A stretch of 8,767 bases of DNA from Desulfobulbus sp. (GCA_030602145.1 JAUWAH010000068.1:1-8767); one strand, 5' to 3'; positions 1 to 7,627 are shown, counted from the stretch's first letter. Made by a program: numbers and translations. Notes: generated by a model not told the origin, from the letters alone.

Positions 1-409
1 GCCCGGTCCCCATGGGGATGAGGGTGCCGAGCAGGCCCAGCGACGGACCGGTCCGCACCAGGAGGCGCAGCCGGTCCATGGATTTCCACAGTTCGAGCGT
101 GGTGGATTGGAGCAGGTTTTCCACGGCGATTTCCGGATTGCCCTCGTGACGACGGATGCGGGCAAGGTTCTGGAGATACCGGTTGACCCGATGGGATATC
201 GCCCCCCTGGCCTGGTCGGCTTGCAGCAGGCGGGGCAGATCCTCGGCGGGGCAGGGCTTAAGTCGGACCCGTTCCAGCCACTCGGCGAAGAAGCCGCCGG
301 CCTGGACGATGATCACCACCACCAGCAGGCTGAGCAGCAGCAACACCGGATAAAGCAGGGACGAAGACACCAGGTAGATGAAGGTTTTGAGCAGGGCGCC
401 GATATCCAT
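1..409 (-). CDS. MotA/TolQ/ExbB-family proton channel protein, partial (C-terminus beyond left edge)
   Basis: This family forms the inner-membrane proton channel that drives TonB/Tol-type or motor-type work across the envelope. Only the first 136 residues are present. There is a hydrophobic segment at about residues 17-41, a cytoplasmic-type polar stretch (about 42-115), and then GPSLGLLGTLIPMGTG at residues 121-136, the conserved glycine-rich entry to the second helix in ExbB/TolQ/MotA proteins. The start ATG (409-407) overlaps the TGA of the upstream DUF2162 gene by one base (TGATG), with a GGAG at 419-422 about 9 nt upstream, so translation is probably coupled. As last visible gene of the B12-controlled leftward operon it probably energises the DUF2162/CobN-like module. 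From memory, a DUF2149 gene often comes next in related clusters; that would lie outside the window. Family assignment is firm; the specific partner is inferred. Confidence 0.88.
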   Translation of the reverse strand, partial: MDIGALLKTFIYLVSSSLLYPVLLLLSLLVVVIIVQAGGFFAEWLERVRLKPCPAEDLPRLLQADQARGAISHRVNRYLQNLARIRRHEGNPEIAVENLLQSTTLELWKSMDRLRLLVRTGPSLGLLGTLIPMGTG

Positions 410-1155
410 CAGACAACACTCCGAATTTTTTTGCGGGTACGGCCGAAACCGGCCAGGAAGGAGAGCACGGTCAGGGCCGCCATCGGCAGGAGGGTGACGA
501 GTTCCTGCGGGTGGCTTGAAACCCTGGCACTGGCCAGGCGATAGATCTTGTCCACATCTGTGAACTGGGGCAGCACCGCCATGGAGAGGAGAAAATAGGC
601 GCCGACCAGGATCATGGCCCCGCCGAGCATCGTCTCCGGGGACCGGGAGGTTGCCCGGCTGACGCCCAGCATCAGACCCGTCGTCGCCAGGCTGATCGCA
701 ACAAAGGCCAGGTAGAGCCCACCGGCCACCCGGTGAAAGTGCTCGGGAAAGAGGGAGAGGCCGAAGGCGAGGCTGAACACGATCACCGTGGCACAGACCG
801 GGCAGGGCAGGGTCAGCAGCAGCCAGCCGCGGCTGGCCCGCCCGTGGAGACGGGGCTTTCGCAGCACCATCAGGCCCCAGACGACCATGACTCCGGCCAT
901 GAGCAGGTGGACCAGCATGCCGGATTGAAGGAAACGCTGGATGGAGTCCAGGTGGGCCAACGGATCAAAGACCAGCAACCCCCAGGCCGCCAGCCCGAAA
1001 ACCAGGCCGTAGAGCAGGGCAAAGGCCAGCAGCCGGAGAGTTTTTCCTTTCCCGGATGGGGTGCGTTCCAGCAGGTAGGCCAGGCCGATGCCGCTTTTGC
1101 CGGCAAAGACGCCGATGCTGAAGAGGACGCCGAGGATGAGCGATTTGTAGAGCAT
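409..1155 (-). CDS. DUF2162 family predicted membrane transporter
   Basis: A 248-residue integral membrane protein with about seven hydrophobic helices (roughly residues 5-29, 39-62, 79-98, 110-136, 143-166, 175-197 and 219-238) and a basic C-terminal tail (RTRKK). The segment LPCPVCATV at residues 116-124 puts two cysteines (C118 and C121) in a CPVC arrangement in the fourth helix. The overall pattern matches DUF2162, a family annotated only as predicted transporters; I assign it by sequence resemblance and by its place between a CobN-like gene and an ExbB-like gene. The start is well supported: AGGAGA at 1162-1167 lies 6 nt before ATG 1155. The stop overlaps the next start by one base. The substrate is not known; a corrinoid, a corrinoid fragment or cobalt is an inference from context. 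A role in electron transfer through the CPVC pair is an alternative. Confidence 0.8.
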   Translation of the reverse strand: MLYKSLILGVLFSIGVFAGKSGIGLAYLLERTPSGKGKTLRLLAFALLYGLVFGLAAWGLLVFDPLAHLDSIQRFLQSGMLVHLLMAGVMVVWGLMVLRKPRLHGRASRGWLLLTLPCPVCATVIVFSLAFGLSLFPEHFHRVAGGLYLAFVAISLATTGLMLGVSRATSRSPETMLGGAMILVGAYFLLSMAVLPQFTDVDKIYRLASARVSSHPQELVTLLPMAALTVLSFLAGFGRTRKKIRSVV

Positions 1156-1313
1156 GATGGTTCTCCTGCTTGTTGGATGCAGACAACACGATCCGTGTTG
1201 GTTTGACTGTTCATCGCAGGCCTGGCCTGCTCCCGCATCGGTGTATGCCTATGGTTGGCGGAGCGGACCCCGGCCGCGAACAATCGCTGGAGACGTTCCC
1301 GGGCGCTGGCCAC
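1156..1313. other. intergenic gap within the leftward operon
   Basis: These 158 bp separate the CobN-like gene from the DUF2162 gene, in an operon whose other junctions overlap. It contains a 7-bp perfect inverted repeat (CAACACG 1184-1190, CGTGTTG 1194-1200, 3-nt loop) with no T-run, so not a convincing terminator. I see no -35/-10 pair that I would call. Frames that stay open here run into overlapping real genes and look like shadows. The DUF2162 ribosome binding site sits at its left end. Confidence 0.5.
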
Positions 1314-4300
1314 TCACCGCTTGCGCCGCGAACCCCAGACAAACAGCGCCAGCACCAGCAGCACAAAGAAGCTGGCCGCCCACTGGATGCCCGATGAGCT
1401 GAGTTCGGTGGACTCGTCCTTGGTGGTGATCTCCTCCATCTTGTAGCCCTGGACGTTGTCCGGGGCCTGACCGTCCTCGGCCGCCTTGGCCTCCTTTTCC
1501 GGCACCGGCTCGGGCTGCTGCATCTCCTGGGTGGACTTGGCCGGTTCGCTCTGTTGCTGCTGCTCGTTTGCCTGCTGCTTGTGCTCCCCGGCCGGAACTT
1601 CGTTCAATTTGGTGATCAGCTCCGCCCGCTCGGCGGTCTGCTGCTCCAGCGTTTTCTTGGCCATCTTTTCGATGGCCAGCTTGAACTGCTCCACCATCTT
1701 CGGACTGAGCACGCCGGGCATGGAGATCAGGTTGATCACCATCTGGTTGAGCATGGGGTTGTTGCAGGTGTGGTCGCAGCAGGCCACGCCCCGCTGGATG
1801 ACGTTGGTGGCGTATTCGGCGGCCAGCTTCTTGGTGACCTGCTCATCGGCCTGCCAATAGCCCTTGCGGACCACCTCCAGCATGCGCGCGGTCATCGACT
1901 GGTAGGCCCAGGGGTTGTGCTTGTCGAAAAACTCGGCCAAACCCTGCTGGTATTTGTCCTCGACATAAACCTCGAACACCTGCTGCCACTTGTCGGCGCC
2001 AACCGCGTCGCGCGCCGTCACCTGCCAGCCCCAGAGGTTTTCGGCAAAGTCGGCCATCTGCCGGGCGCCGCCGTAGTTCTCGCGTTGCATGCCTTCGATC
2101 CACTGGGGGTTGAGGTAGCGGGTGCGCATCTCCATGCCGATGGTCTTGGCCACGTCCTCCACCACCAGCTCGTCTTTCTTGCGGTGCATGGTCACCAGGG
2201 TGTCCGGGGCCTGGCCGCGCAGGTTCTTCACCGCCAGGGACATGCCGCCCAGGTACATGAAGAAGTCGTCGGTATCGATGATGCCGATCACATTGCTGGA
2301 GCGCGAATGGACTGCGGTATCCACCCCGCGCAGGTTCTCGGCGAAGGTCTCCTTGACCGGCACCGCCCACTTGCCCTGGCCGACGGCGAACTGCACCCGG
2401 TTGAGGTAGACGTTGCTGATCGATTCGTCCGAGTCCCAAAGCCCTGAAGCCCCGACCATCTCCTCGACGCCGTTGCCATAGGAACCGACCGCCTCGGTGA
2501 AGATGCGGAAACGCGACTGCTCCTCGGCTGTTTGTTCATCCATGCCCTTGGCCAGCAGCGCCTTCTTGATGGTCGCCTGGTTGCGGGCCAGGAAGTTCTC
2601 GATATCGGTCTGGACCAGGGCCTTCTGGACCGCCTCGTCAAGGAAGAGGAGTTTTTCCGGGAACATGTCGCGGTAGAGCCCGGAGGGGTTGATCAGCACG
2701 TCGATGCGCGGCCGCCCCAGCTCCCGGCCGGGAACGACCCGGCTGTCGACCACGCGGTCGCTGGCGTCCCAGACCGGTTCCATCCCCATCAGCCAGAGGA
2801 TGGTTGCCTCGTGGACGCCCTCGTTGCGGATGGTCTCGGTGGCCCAGAGCACCACGCCCACCTTTTCCGGAGGGTGGCCCTCCTTCTCCCGTTTGGCGCG
2901 GATCATCTCTTCGGCGGCCCGTTTGCCGATGGCCCAGGCTGCCTTGGAGGGCACCTTGGCCGGCGAAAAGCCGTAGAAATTCTTGCCGGTGGGGATGGCG
3001 GCCAGGTTGCGCAGCGGGTCGTTGCCCTCGCCCGGCACCACGTACTCGCCGTTCAGGCCCCGGATCAGGTTGTTCATCTCCCGAAGCGGCGAGCTGTCCA
3101 GATCCCGGCGGATTTGGGCGGGATCGGCTCCGGGATTCTGCTTGCGGATCAGCTCGATGGTCGAGGCAGCTCCATCGTCGCTGTAGGCCTTGCCAAAGGT
3201 ATGTAGACCGTAGGGCAGCGAGTTGTCGTCGATTTCGTGGAGATAGAGGTGGATCTTCTCCATGGCCGCCTCATCGATGGTGGTGAGGCCGAGATCTTGG
3301 CCAATCCCCATCTTCTCCACCAGTTGGACGATCTTGTCCCGATATTCGGAGGCGGTCTCGCCGCCGCCGGCGCGGGCGATTTCGTACTGCTGGAAGAGAT
3401 CGCCCACCTGCTTGTACTCGTGGTAGAGGTCCGCCTCTTTCATCGGCGGGGTGAGATGGTCGATGATCACCCCGCGGCCGCGCCGCTTGGCCTGGATGCC
3501 CTCGCCGACATCGTCGACGATATAGGGGTAGATGTTGGGAATGGCGCCGACCATGATCTCGGGCGGGTCCCAGGGTGCCAGCCCCGCCTGCTTGCCCGGC
3601 AGCCACTCGTAGGTGGCGTGGGTGCCGAGGTGGATCATGGCGTCGGCCTGGAATTTTTCCGCCAGCCACAGGTAGGCGGCGATGTACTGATGGTGGGGGT
3701 AGAGGGTGGTGTCGTGGTAGAGCTTCATCGGCTCGTCCGACCAGCCCCGGGCCGGCTCCGGCAGCAACACCACGTTGCCGAGCTTGACCATGGGGAAGAT
3801 CAGGCGGCCGTCCCTGGTCATGATGGCACTGTCCTTGGGCTGGCCCCATTGGGCGATCACCGGCTGTTTGAAGGCTTCGGGCAGCCGCTCGAACCAGGTG
3901 GTGTACTCTTTGATGCTCACCTCCTCCACCCCGCCGGCGGCCAGCAGGTTGTCGAGTTCACCCGGCGCCCAGGAGCCGATGTTGCGGCCGCTGGCCAGCA
4001 CCATGTTCTGGATCCGCTCCTCGCTGAGGTGTTCGGCCTGCTCGATGCGGTAGCCTTCGGCCCGCATCCGGTCGAGGATGGCCTGGAGGCTGCGGAAGAC
4101 ATTGAGGTAGGCGGCGGCGATGTTTTGCTTGCCCTGGCTGTGGTTGTAGTAGAGGATGGCCACCTTTTTGTCCCCGTTGGGTTTGCGCTGCAGGGCAGCC
4201 CAGTTCTTCAGCCGGGGGATGAGGAAGTCGATGGCCTCGTCCACGGTCTCGCTCACGTAGAGACGGCGACCGCTGTTTGGATCGACCACCTGTTTCTTGC

Positions 4301-5279
4301 CGAGCAGGACCGTGGGCTCGATGGCGCCGGAGAACTCAGGGGTGGCCACGGCCCAGGAGGTTTCCATCGGGCTCAGGCCTACCGGGCTCTGCCGCCACTC
4401 GTCGATGGTCGTGCCGTAGGGGCTGATGACGTTGAAGAGCGGCACGTTGAGCTGTTCCAGGGCAAGGCGGACATCGTCATTGAGGGCCGAGGCGAACTTG
4501 AGGGTGAAGGCCAGCACCAGGTCCACCGGGGTGTTGCCGTCCACCGGTTGCAGGTACTGGGTGAGGGTCTGCTGCAGCGGCCCGAAACAGGGCAGCACCG
4601 ACAGACCGGCGGCCTCCAGCCTGCCGATGAGTTTGTTCACCGCCTCCACCTGGCCGACCTTGAGGCTGTTGCTGTACTTCAGGAGCGCCACCCGTGGCCG
4701 GTCGGCCCGATACCCCGGCCGCTGCCGGTCCCAGGCGCGGTACTCGGCCACCGTGGTGAAGGTGTGCGGGGCGTCGGGATGGTGGAGGCAGATCTCGGGC
4801 AGGGGCTCGACGGGTTTGAAGCTCACCGTCTTGTCGATGTGGCGGTGTACCGTCAGCCGCACCAGGTTGACCATGTTGGCCACGCTCATGTGGTGGTAGT
4901 AGGCCATGATCTCCCGGTCGAAGAGGAACCCCTTCTTGGTCAGCTCCTCGGGGTTGCTGGCGGTGTTGAGGGCATAGACCGAACGTCCGGCCAGCAGGTG
5001 ATGGTCGATCAAGAAGTCGGCCAGTTGGCTCATCATCACGTTGACCAGCACCACCGGGGAGTCGGCGACAAAGCCCTTGGCCTGGGGATCCTTCTCCAGA
5101 TCCTCCAGGGTGAAGAACCGGGTCTCGATGACCGGCGGCAGGTCGAGCGATGCGATGGTCTGCTGGATCTGGAAACCGTTGATATCCATCTCCAGGATGG
5201 CCACCTTGGCGGCCTGGGCGCACTGTGCCCAGCCGAGGAGGACAAGCAGCACCGGCAGGGCGAGATGGCGAAGGTTCAC
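1314..5279 (-). CDS. cobN: CobN-like chelatase, exported and membrane-anchored (HmuS-like)
   Basis: A 1321-residue protein of the CobN/magnesium-chelatase H-subunit family, which inserts or removes metal in tetrapyrroles. Family marks are YYNHSQGKQN at 377-386, HLGTHATYEWLPGK at 550-563 (the CobN HxGxHxxxEWLPGK-type motif), DTDDFFMYLGG at 1002-1012, and CCDHTC at 1167-1172. Unlike cytoplasmic CobN it begins with a signal peptide (hydrophobic core about residues 7-17, cleavage near AQA-AK at 23-24). It ends with a Q/E/P-rich linker (about 1227-1292), one transmembrane helix (about 1298-1315) and RRKR. So it should sit outside the cytoplasm, tethered to the inner membrane. The GTG start at 5279 overlaps the TGA of the preceding BtuF-CbiZ gene (GTGA), with GGAGGG at 5286-5291 six nt upstream; longer in-frame starts would run inside that gene and lose the signal peptide. 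No CobS/CobT-like ATPase partners are in the window, so classical ATP-driven cobalt insertion is doubtful. The best parallel I know is HmuS, the CobN homologue of Bacteroidota heme-uptake loci, reported to take metal out of heme. A corrinoid substrate is inferred from riboswitch control. Confidence 0.9.
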   Translation of the reverse strand: MNLRHLALPVLLVLLGWAQCAQAAKVAILEMDINGFQIQQTIASLDLPPVIETRFFTLEDLEKDPQAKGFVADSPVVLVNVMMSQLADFLIDHHLLAGRSVYALNTASNPEELTKKGFLFDREIMAYYHHMSVANMVNLVRLTVHRHIDKTVSFKPVEPLPEICLHHPDAPHTFTTVAEYRAWDRQRPGYRADRPRVALLKYSNSLKVGQVEAVNKLIGRLEAAGLSVLPCFGPLQQTLTQYLQPVDGNTPVDLVLAFTLKFASALNDDVRLALEQLNVPLFNVISPYGTTIDEWRQSPVGLSPMETSWAVATPEFSGAIEPTVLLGKKQVVDPNSGRRLYVSETVDEAIDFLIPRLKNWAALQRKPNGDKKVAILYYNHSQGKQNIAAAYLNVFRSLQAILDRMRAEGYRIEQAEHLSEERIQNMVLASGRNIGSWAPGELDNLLAAGGVEEVSIKEYTTWFERLPEAFKQPVIAQWGQPKDSAIMTRDGRLIFPMVKLGNVVLLPEPARGWSDEPMKLYHDTTLYPHHQYIAAYLWLAEKFQADAMIHLGTHATYEWLPGKQAGLAPWDPPEIMVGAIPNIYPYIVDDVGEGIQAKRRGRGVIIDHLTPPMKEADLYHEYKQVGDLFQQYEIARAGGGETASEYRDKIVQLVEKMGIGQDLGLTTIDEAAMEKIHLYLHEIDDNSLPYGLHTFGKAYSDDGAASTIELIRKQNPGADPAQIRRDLDSSPLREMNNLIRGLNGEYVVPGEGNDPLRNLAAIPTGKNFYGFSPAKVPSKAAWAIGKRAAEEMIRAKREKEGHPPEKVGVVLWATETIRNEGVHEATILWLMGMEPVWDASDRVVDSRVVPGRELGRPRIDVLINPSGLYRDMFPEKLLFLDEAVQKALVQTDIENFLARNQATIKKALLAKGMDEQTAEEQSRFRIFTEAVGSYGNGVEEMVGASGLWDSDESISNVYLNRVQFAVGQGKWAVPVKETFAENLRGVDTAVHSRSSNVIGIIDTDDFFMYLGGMSLAVKNLRGQAPDTLVTMHRKKDELVVEDVAKTIGMEMRTRYLNPQWIEGMQRENYGGARQMADFAENLWGWQVTARDAVGADKWQQVFEVYVEDKYQQGLAEFFDKHNPWAYQSMTARMLEVVRKGYWQADEQVTKKLAAEYATNVIQRGVACCDHTCNNPMLNQMVINLISMPGVLSPKMVEQFKLAIEKMAKKTLEQQTAERAELITKLNEVPAGEHKQQANEQQQQSEPAKSTQEMQQPEPVPEKEAKAAEDGQAPDNVQGYKMEEITTKDESTELSSSGIQWAASFFVLLVLALFVWGSRRKR

Positions 5280-7321
5280 GGTCGTCCCTCCCCGGTGGTT
5301 GTCCGGTCGGCGCTGACGCCGGCCACCAGCACGCCAAAAGCCTTGGCCATGACCGGCGGCAGGAGATCCGGGGTGTTGATCGGTGCCGGAGCGGGGGTGG
5401 TGTCGGCCGCCAAACGTTCGCCCATGGCGGTGCACAGTCGTTCAAAGGCGGCAAGATCGCCGACTTGACCGCTGCCCGCCGCGTCGCTGACGGCCAGGGC
5501 GGTTTCGATGAAGCCAGCAATGGCCGGGTCCTCCAGGGCCCGCTCCAGCCTGCGTTCGAGTTCCTTGGGCGCAAGCGTTGAGGGATAGAGCTGGGCCAGC
5601 CGTTCCAGGCTCAGTGTGCGTTCGTCGAGCCGCTGCAAGACGCTGCGTCCGGCCTTGATGCCGTTTTGGCCGATCAGGGATTCGGTCACCCCGGCATGGA
5701 CCGCCTTGGCGATCAGCTCGCCGATCTTGCCGTGGCCGCCGGTGTAGTGGGTCGGCGGCCCCTCGCCCTGGACCACGATCATCGAGTCGGTGCCGGTGCC
5801 GGTGGCCTGGTAGGGCCAGGGGAGGGCGGTGCTGCGGATGTCGAGATCCAAAAGCGCCGCGGTCTTAGCCTCGGTGGCGGTGACGATCGCCCGGGCCATG
5901 GCCTCGGGGGTCAGACGGCGGTTGGTGAGCAGGATGATGTTGATGGTGCCCGAAGGGTGGGCATGGCCGATATCCTTCGACATCCGTTGGGCGTTGCCCC
6001 GCGTTCCGGCGGTCACCAGGGCCACGGCCTCCAGGTCGCCTTCGCGGCGCACCTGCACCGAGAGATTGTCCATGTCGGCGCCGGTCATCAGCCCGGCATA
6101 GGTGGCCGGCGTAAACCCTAGGTTGGCGGCCACATCGCGACGCACCTGCTCAACCCCGAAGGCCATGTGGCCGAGGCTGGCGTGCATGGGCACGTAGGTG
6201 TTGCCCACCGCCTGCACCGGTCCGGAATGGCCTTCGGCGGTGGAGAGGATCGCCTGCGGGGTGGTGAAACGGAGCAGCAGGGATTTGAAATCCGCGTCGT
6301 TGACCCGGTGACTGACCACCTTGGCGGAGGCCAGGTAGGGGAGGTCCAGGGTCAGGGCCCGTTCACCCTGGACGGTGTTCATGCTCACCGCCTTGGTGAC
6401 ATCGGCCATCAGTTCCGGATAGAAGGAGGCCGCCAGCCACTGCACCGCGGCTCCCACATGGGGCGTCACCTGGCAGGCGATGGGGCAGGGCAGTTGGGTG
6501 ATGGCCCGGTTACGGACCGCCTCGACATCCTGCCACCCATCCCGTCCAATGGCCGTGCGGACCGCCTCCATGTTGCTGCCGCAGCCGTAGATCATCTGGG
6601 GGTTGAAGGCTTGCCAGGCGGCGACATCCACGGCCACGAAAGAGCCGGTCCTGCCCCAGCGGGGCGGGATGCCGCCGGCGGCTGCGATCATCTCGTTCTG
6701 GAAGGAATCGTCGCCGGGACAGGAGAGTGTTTCGGCGCCGGCCACCACCCGAGCCACCCGCTTGCGCTCCTCCCGGGGCAGTTGCCGCAGTCGGGTACGC
6801 ACCAGTTCGATCTGCTCCCGGTTGCGGTGAACGATCTCCTGGGCCTGCTGCTCGCGCTCAACCAGCCGGCCGATCAGGGCCATGCGGGCAAAACCTTGTT
6901 CAAGCGAGCCTTCCCTGAACAGGAGCACCTTGACCCGGCCGTCCGGGTCGTCGAGCCATAGCCGCAGCACGTTCTGTTGCGAGGCGGAGGCGATGATCAG
7001 ATCCGGCTTGGCCGCCTCGATGGCATCAAGATCGGGTTGGAAGAAGCTGCCCACACTGGTCATCCGCAGGCTGGCGTGGTTGAGCAGGTCCTGGCGGGTC
7101 AGGCCGACCAGCAGGTCGGCGCGTCCCAGTTCGACCAGCAGATCGGTGACCGAACCGAGCAGGCAGACCACCCGCTGGGGCGGGGCGGTCAGGGTCAGTT
7201 CCCTGCCCAGGTCGTCGGCGATGGCGAGGGAATAGCCGGCGGATTTGGCATGCAGCGCCAAAGGCCCGGTGAACAGCAGAAGAACAAACACCAGTCGGGT
7301 AAACATGGTTCGGCTACGCAT
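5276..7321 (-). CDS. cbiZ: Exported BtuF-CbiZ fusion: corrinoid-binding domain plus adenosylcobinamide amidohydrolase
   Basis: A 681-residue two-domain protein. Residues 1-25 form a signal peptide (basic MRSR, hydrophobic VFVLLLF, end near LHA-K). Residues about 28-305 match class III periplasmic binding proteins of the BtuF/TroA type, with the typical opening RVVCLLGSVTDLLVELGRAD and VGSFFQPDLDAIEAAKPDLI. Residues about 335-556 match CbiZ, the amidohydrolase that splits the aminopropanol side chain from adenosylcobinamide to give adenosylcobyric acid in corrinoid salvage: TAGTRGNAQR (437-446), TATEAKTAAL (481-490), ATGTGTDS (506-513), TGGHGK (527-532) and QNG (552-554). Residues about 557-681 are a helical-looking tail I cannot assign. 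CbiZ usually acts in the cytoplasm; the fused signal peptide implies it works in the periplasm on the ligand held by the binding domain. The start at 7321 is chosen for the GAGGTGA at 7326-7332, 4 nt away; ATG 7306 lacks such a site. It is the first gene after the minus-strand cobalamin riboswitch and terminator, and overlaps the CobN-like gene by 4 bp. Confidence 0.9.
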   Translation of the reverse strand: MRSRTMFTRLVFVLLLFTGPLALHAKSAGYSLAIADDLGRELTLTAPPQRVVCLLGSVTDLLVELGRADLLVGLTRQDLLNHASLRMTSVGSFFQPDLDAIEAAKPDLIIASASQQNVLRLWLDDPDGRVKVLLFREGSLEQGFARMALIGRLVEREQQAQEIVHRNREQIELVRTRLRQLPREERKRVARVVAGAETLSCPGDDSFQNEMIAAAGGIPPRWGRTGSFVAVDVAAWQAFNPQMIYGCGSNMEAVRTAIGRDGWQDVEAVRNRAITQLPCPIACQVTPHVGAAVQWLAASFYPELMADVTKAVSMNTVQGERALTLDLPYLASAKVVSHRVNDADFKSLLLRFTTPQAILSTAEGHSGPVQAVGNTYVPMHASLGHMAFGVEQVRRDVAANLGFTPATYAGLMTGADMDNLSVQVRREGDLEAVALVTAGTRGNAQRMSKDIGHAHPSGTINIILLTNRRLTPEAMARAIVTATEAKTAALLDLDIRSTALPWPYQATGTGTDSMIVVQGEGPPTHYTGGHGKIGELIAKAVHAGVTESLIGQNGIKAGRSVLQRLDERTLSLERLAQLYPSTLAPKELERRLERALEDPAIAGFIETALAVSDAAGSGQVGDLAAFERLCTAMGERLAADTTPAPAPINTPDLLPPVMAKAFGVLVAGVSADRTTTGEGRP

Positions 7322-7325
7322 GCGG

Positions 7326-7332
7326 TCACCTC
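7326..7332 (-). promoter_or_regulatory. Shine-Dalgarno of the BtuF-CbiZ gene
   Basis: GAGGTGA lies 4 nt before ATG 7321 on the minus strand. It decides for this start over ATG 7306, which has no purine-rich site, and over in-frame codons further upstream that fall inside the leader terminator and riboswitch. Confidence 0.75.
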
Positions 7333-7361
7333 GCAAAGCACTGTCATTGTCGATGTCGGGC

Positions 7362-7404
7362 AAAAAAAAAATCCCGGACCGATTGCAAGAAATCGATCCG
7401 GGAT
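7362..7404 (-). terminator. Intrinsic terminator in the leader of the BtuF-CbiZ operon (riboswitch expression platform)
   Basis: Read on the minus strand, ATCCCGGATCGATT (7404-7391) pairs with AATCGGTCCGGGAT (7384-7371) around a 6-nt loop. This gives a 14-bp stem with a single G-U pair, followed by ten U (7371-7362). It lies between the cobalamin riboswitch and the start codon at 7321, about 60 nt after the aptamer. That is the layout of transcription attenuation: with cobalamin bound, the terminator should form and stop the operon. A run of six T at 7410-7415 on the other side makes weak bidirectional action possible. Confidence 0.88.
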
Positions 7405-7464
7405 GTCCCTTTTTTATCCGTGGATATGATGCGAGCGGGCCCCCGTCCACGAGGCATGCACTCA

Positions 7465-7627
7465 ATTCTCAAGGCAGGTCTTCTGACTCACGGATCATCC
7501 TACTGGCTGCGTCTTCCCGACCTTTTGGTCAGTGACAATGGTGCAGCGGTCGTCCCCGAATACAGCAGCGGGCCTGTCTCCGATTCGCACGGAGTTCCCT
7601 ATTAAGCTCTAGCGAGCGCCTGAGAAT
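7465..7627 (-). ncRNA. Cobalamin riboswitch controlling the BtuF-CbiZ/CobN-like operon
   Basis: Read on the minus strand the aptamer has the conserved cobalamin-riboswitch blocks in order: AGGGAACTCCGTGCGAATCGG, then GGCCCGCTGCTGTA (complement of 7561-7574), and the 3' B12 box GAGTCAGAAGACCTGCC (complement of 7473-7489). The closing P1 helix forms between ATTCTCAGG (7627-7619) and CCTTGAGAAT (7474-7465), with one bulged base. A promoter-like pair ends just upstream, so the transcript would begin at about the first P1 base. The terminator at 7362-7404 is the likely expression platform. The ligand is a cobalamin by family; adenosyl- or hydroxo-type cannot be told by eye. A reading frame on the plus strand through this element is an artefact. 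Confidence 0.95.
7499..7548 (-). repeat. Inverted repeat copy A: 50-nt identical riboswitch segment
   Basis: The minus-strand sequence here is identical over 50 nt to plus-strand 7952-8001. It begins CGCTGCACCATTG and ends CAGCCAGTAGG, and includes the self-pairing GACCAAAAGGTC hairpin. It covers a peripheral stem-loop region of both aptamers, where unrelated cobalamin riboswitches usually differ most. Confidence 0.92.

Noticed and set aside
1184..1200. 7-bp inverted repeat as an intra-operon terminator
   Set aside because: The stem is short and there is no U-tract, so I keep it only as a note on the gap.
870..1313. Minus-strand frame starting MASARERLQRLF between the CobN-like and DUF2162 genes
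   Set aside because: Most of it overlaps DUF2162 in another frame; it has no family likeness and no convincing ribosome binding site.
3237..5468. Plus-strand 743-codon open frame opposite the CobN-like gene
   Set aside because: Composition is rich in H, G, V, D and L with no domain; it is the antisense shadow of a GC-rich gene that has clear CobN motifs on the other strand.
7420..7605. Plus-strand open frame reading GSSYWLRLPDLLVSDNGAA
   Set aside because: It is the complement of the minus-strand cobalamin riboswitch. The same peptide appears in frame opposite the second riboswitch, a well-known false-gene pattern.
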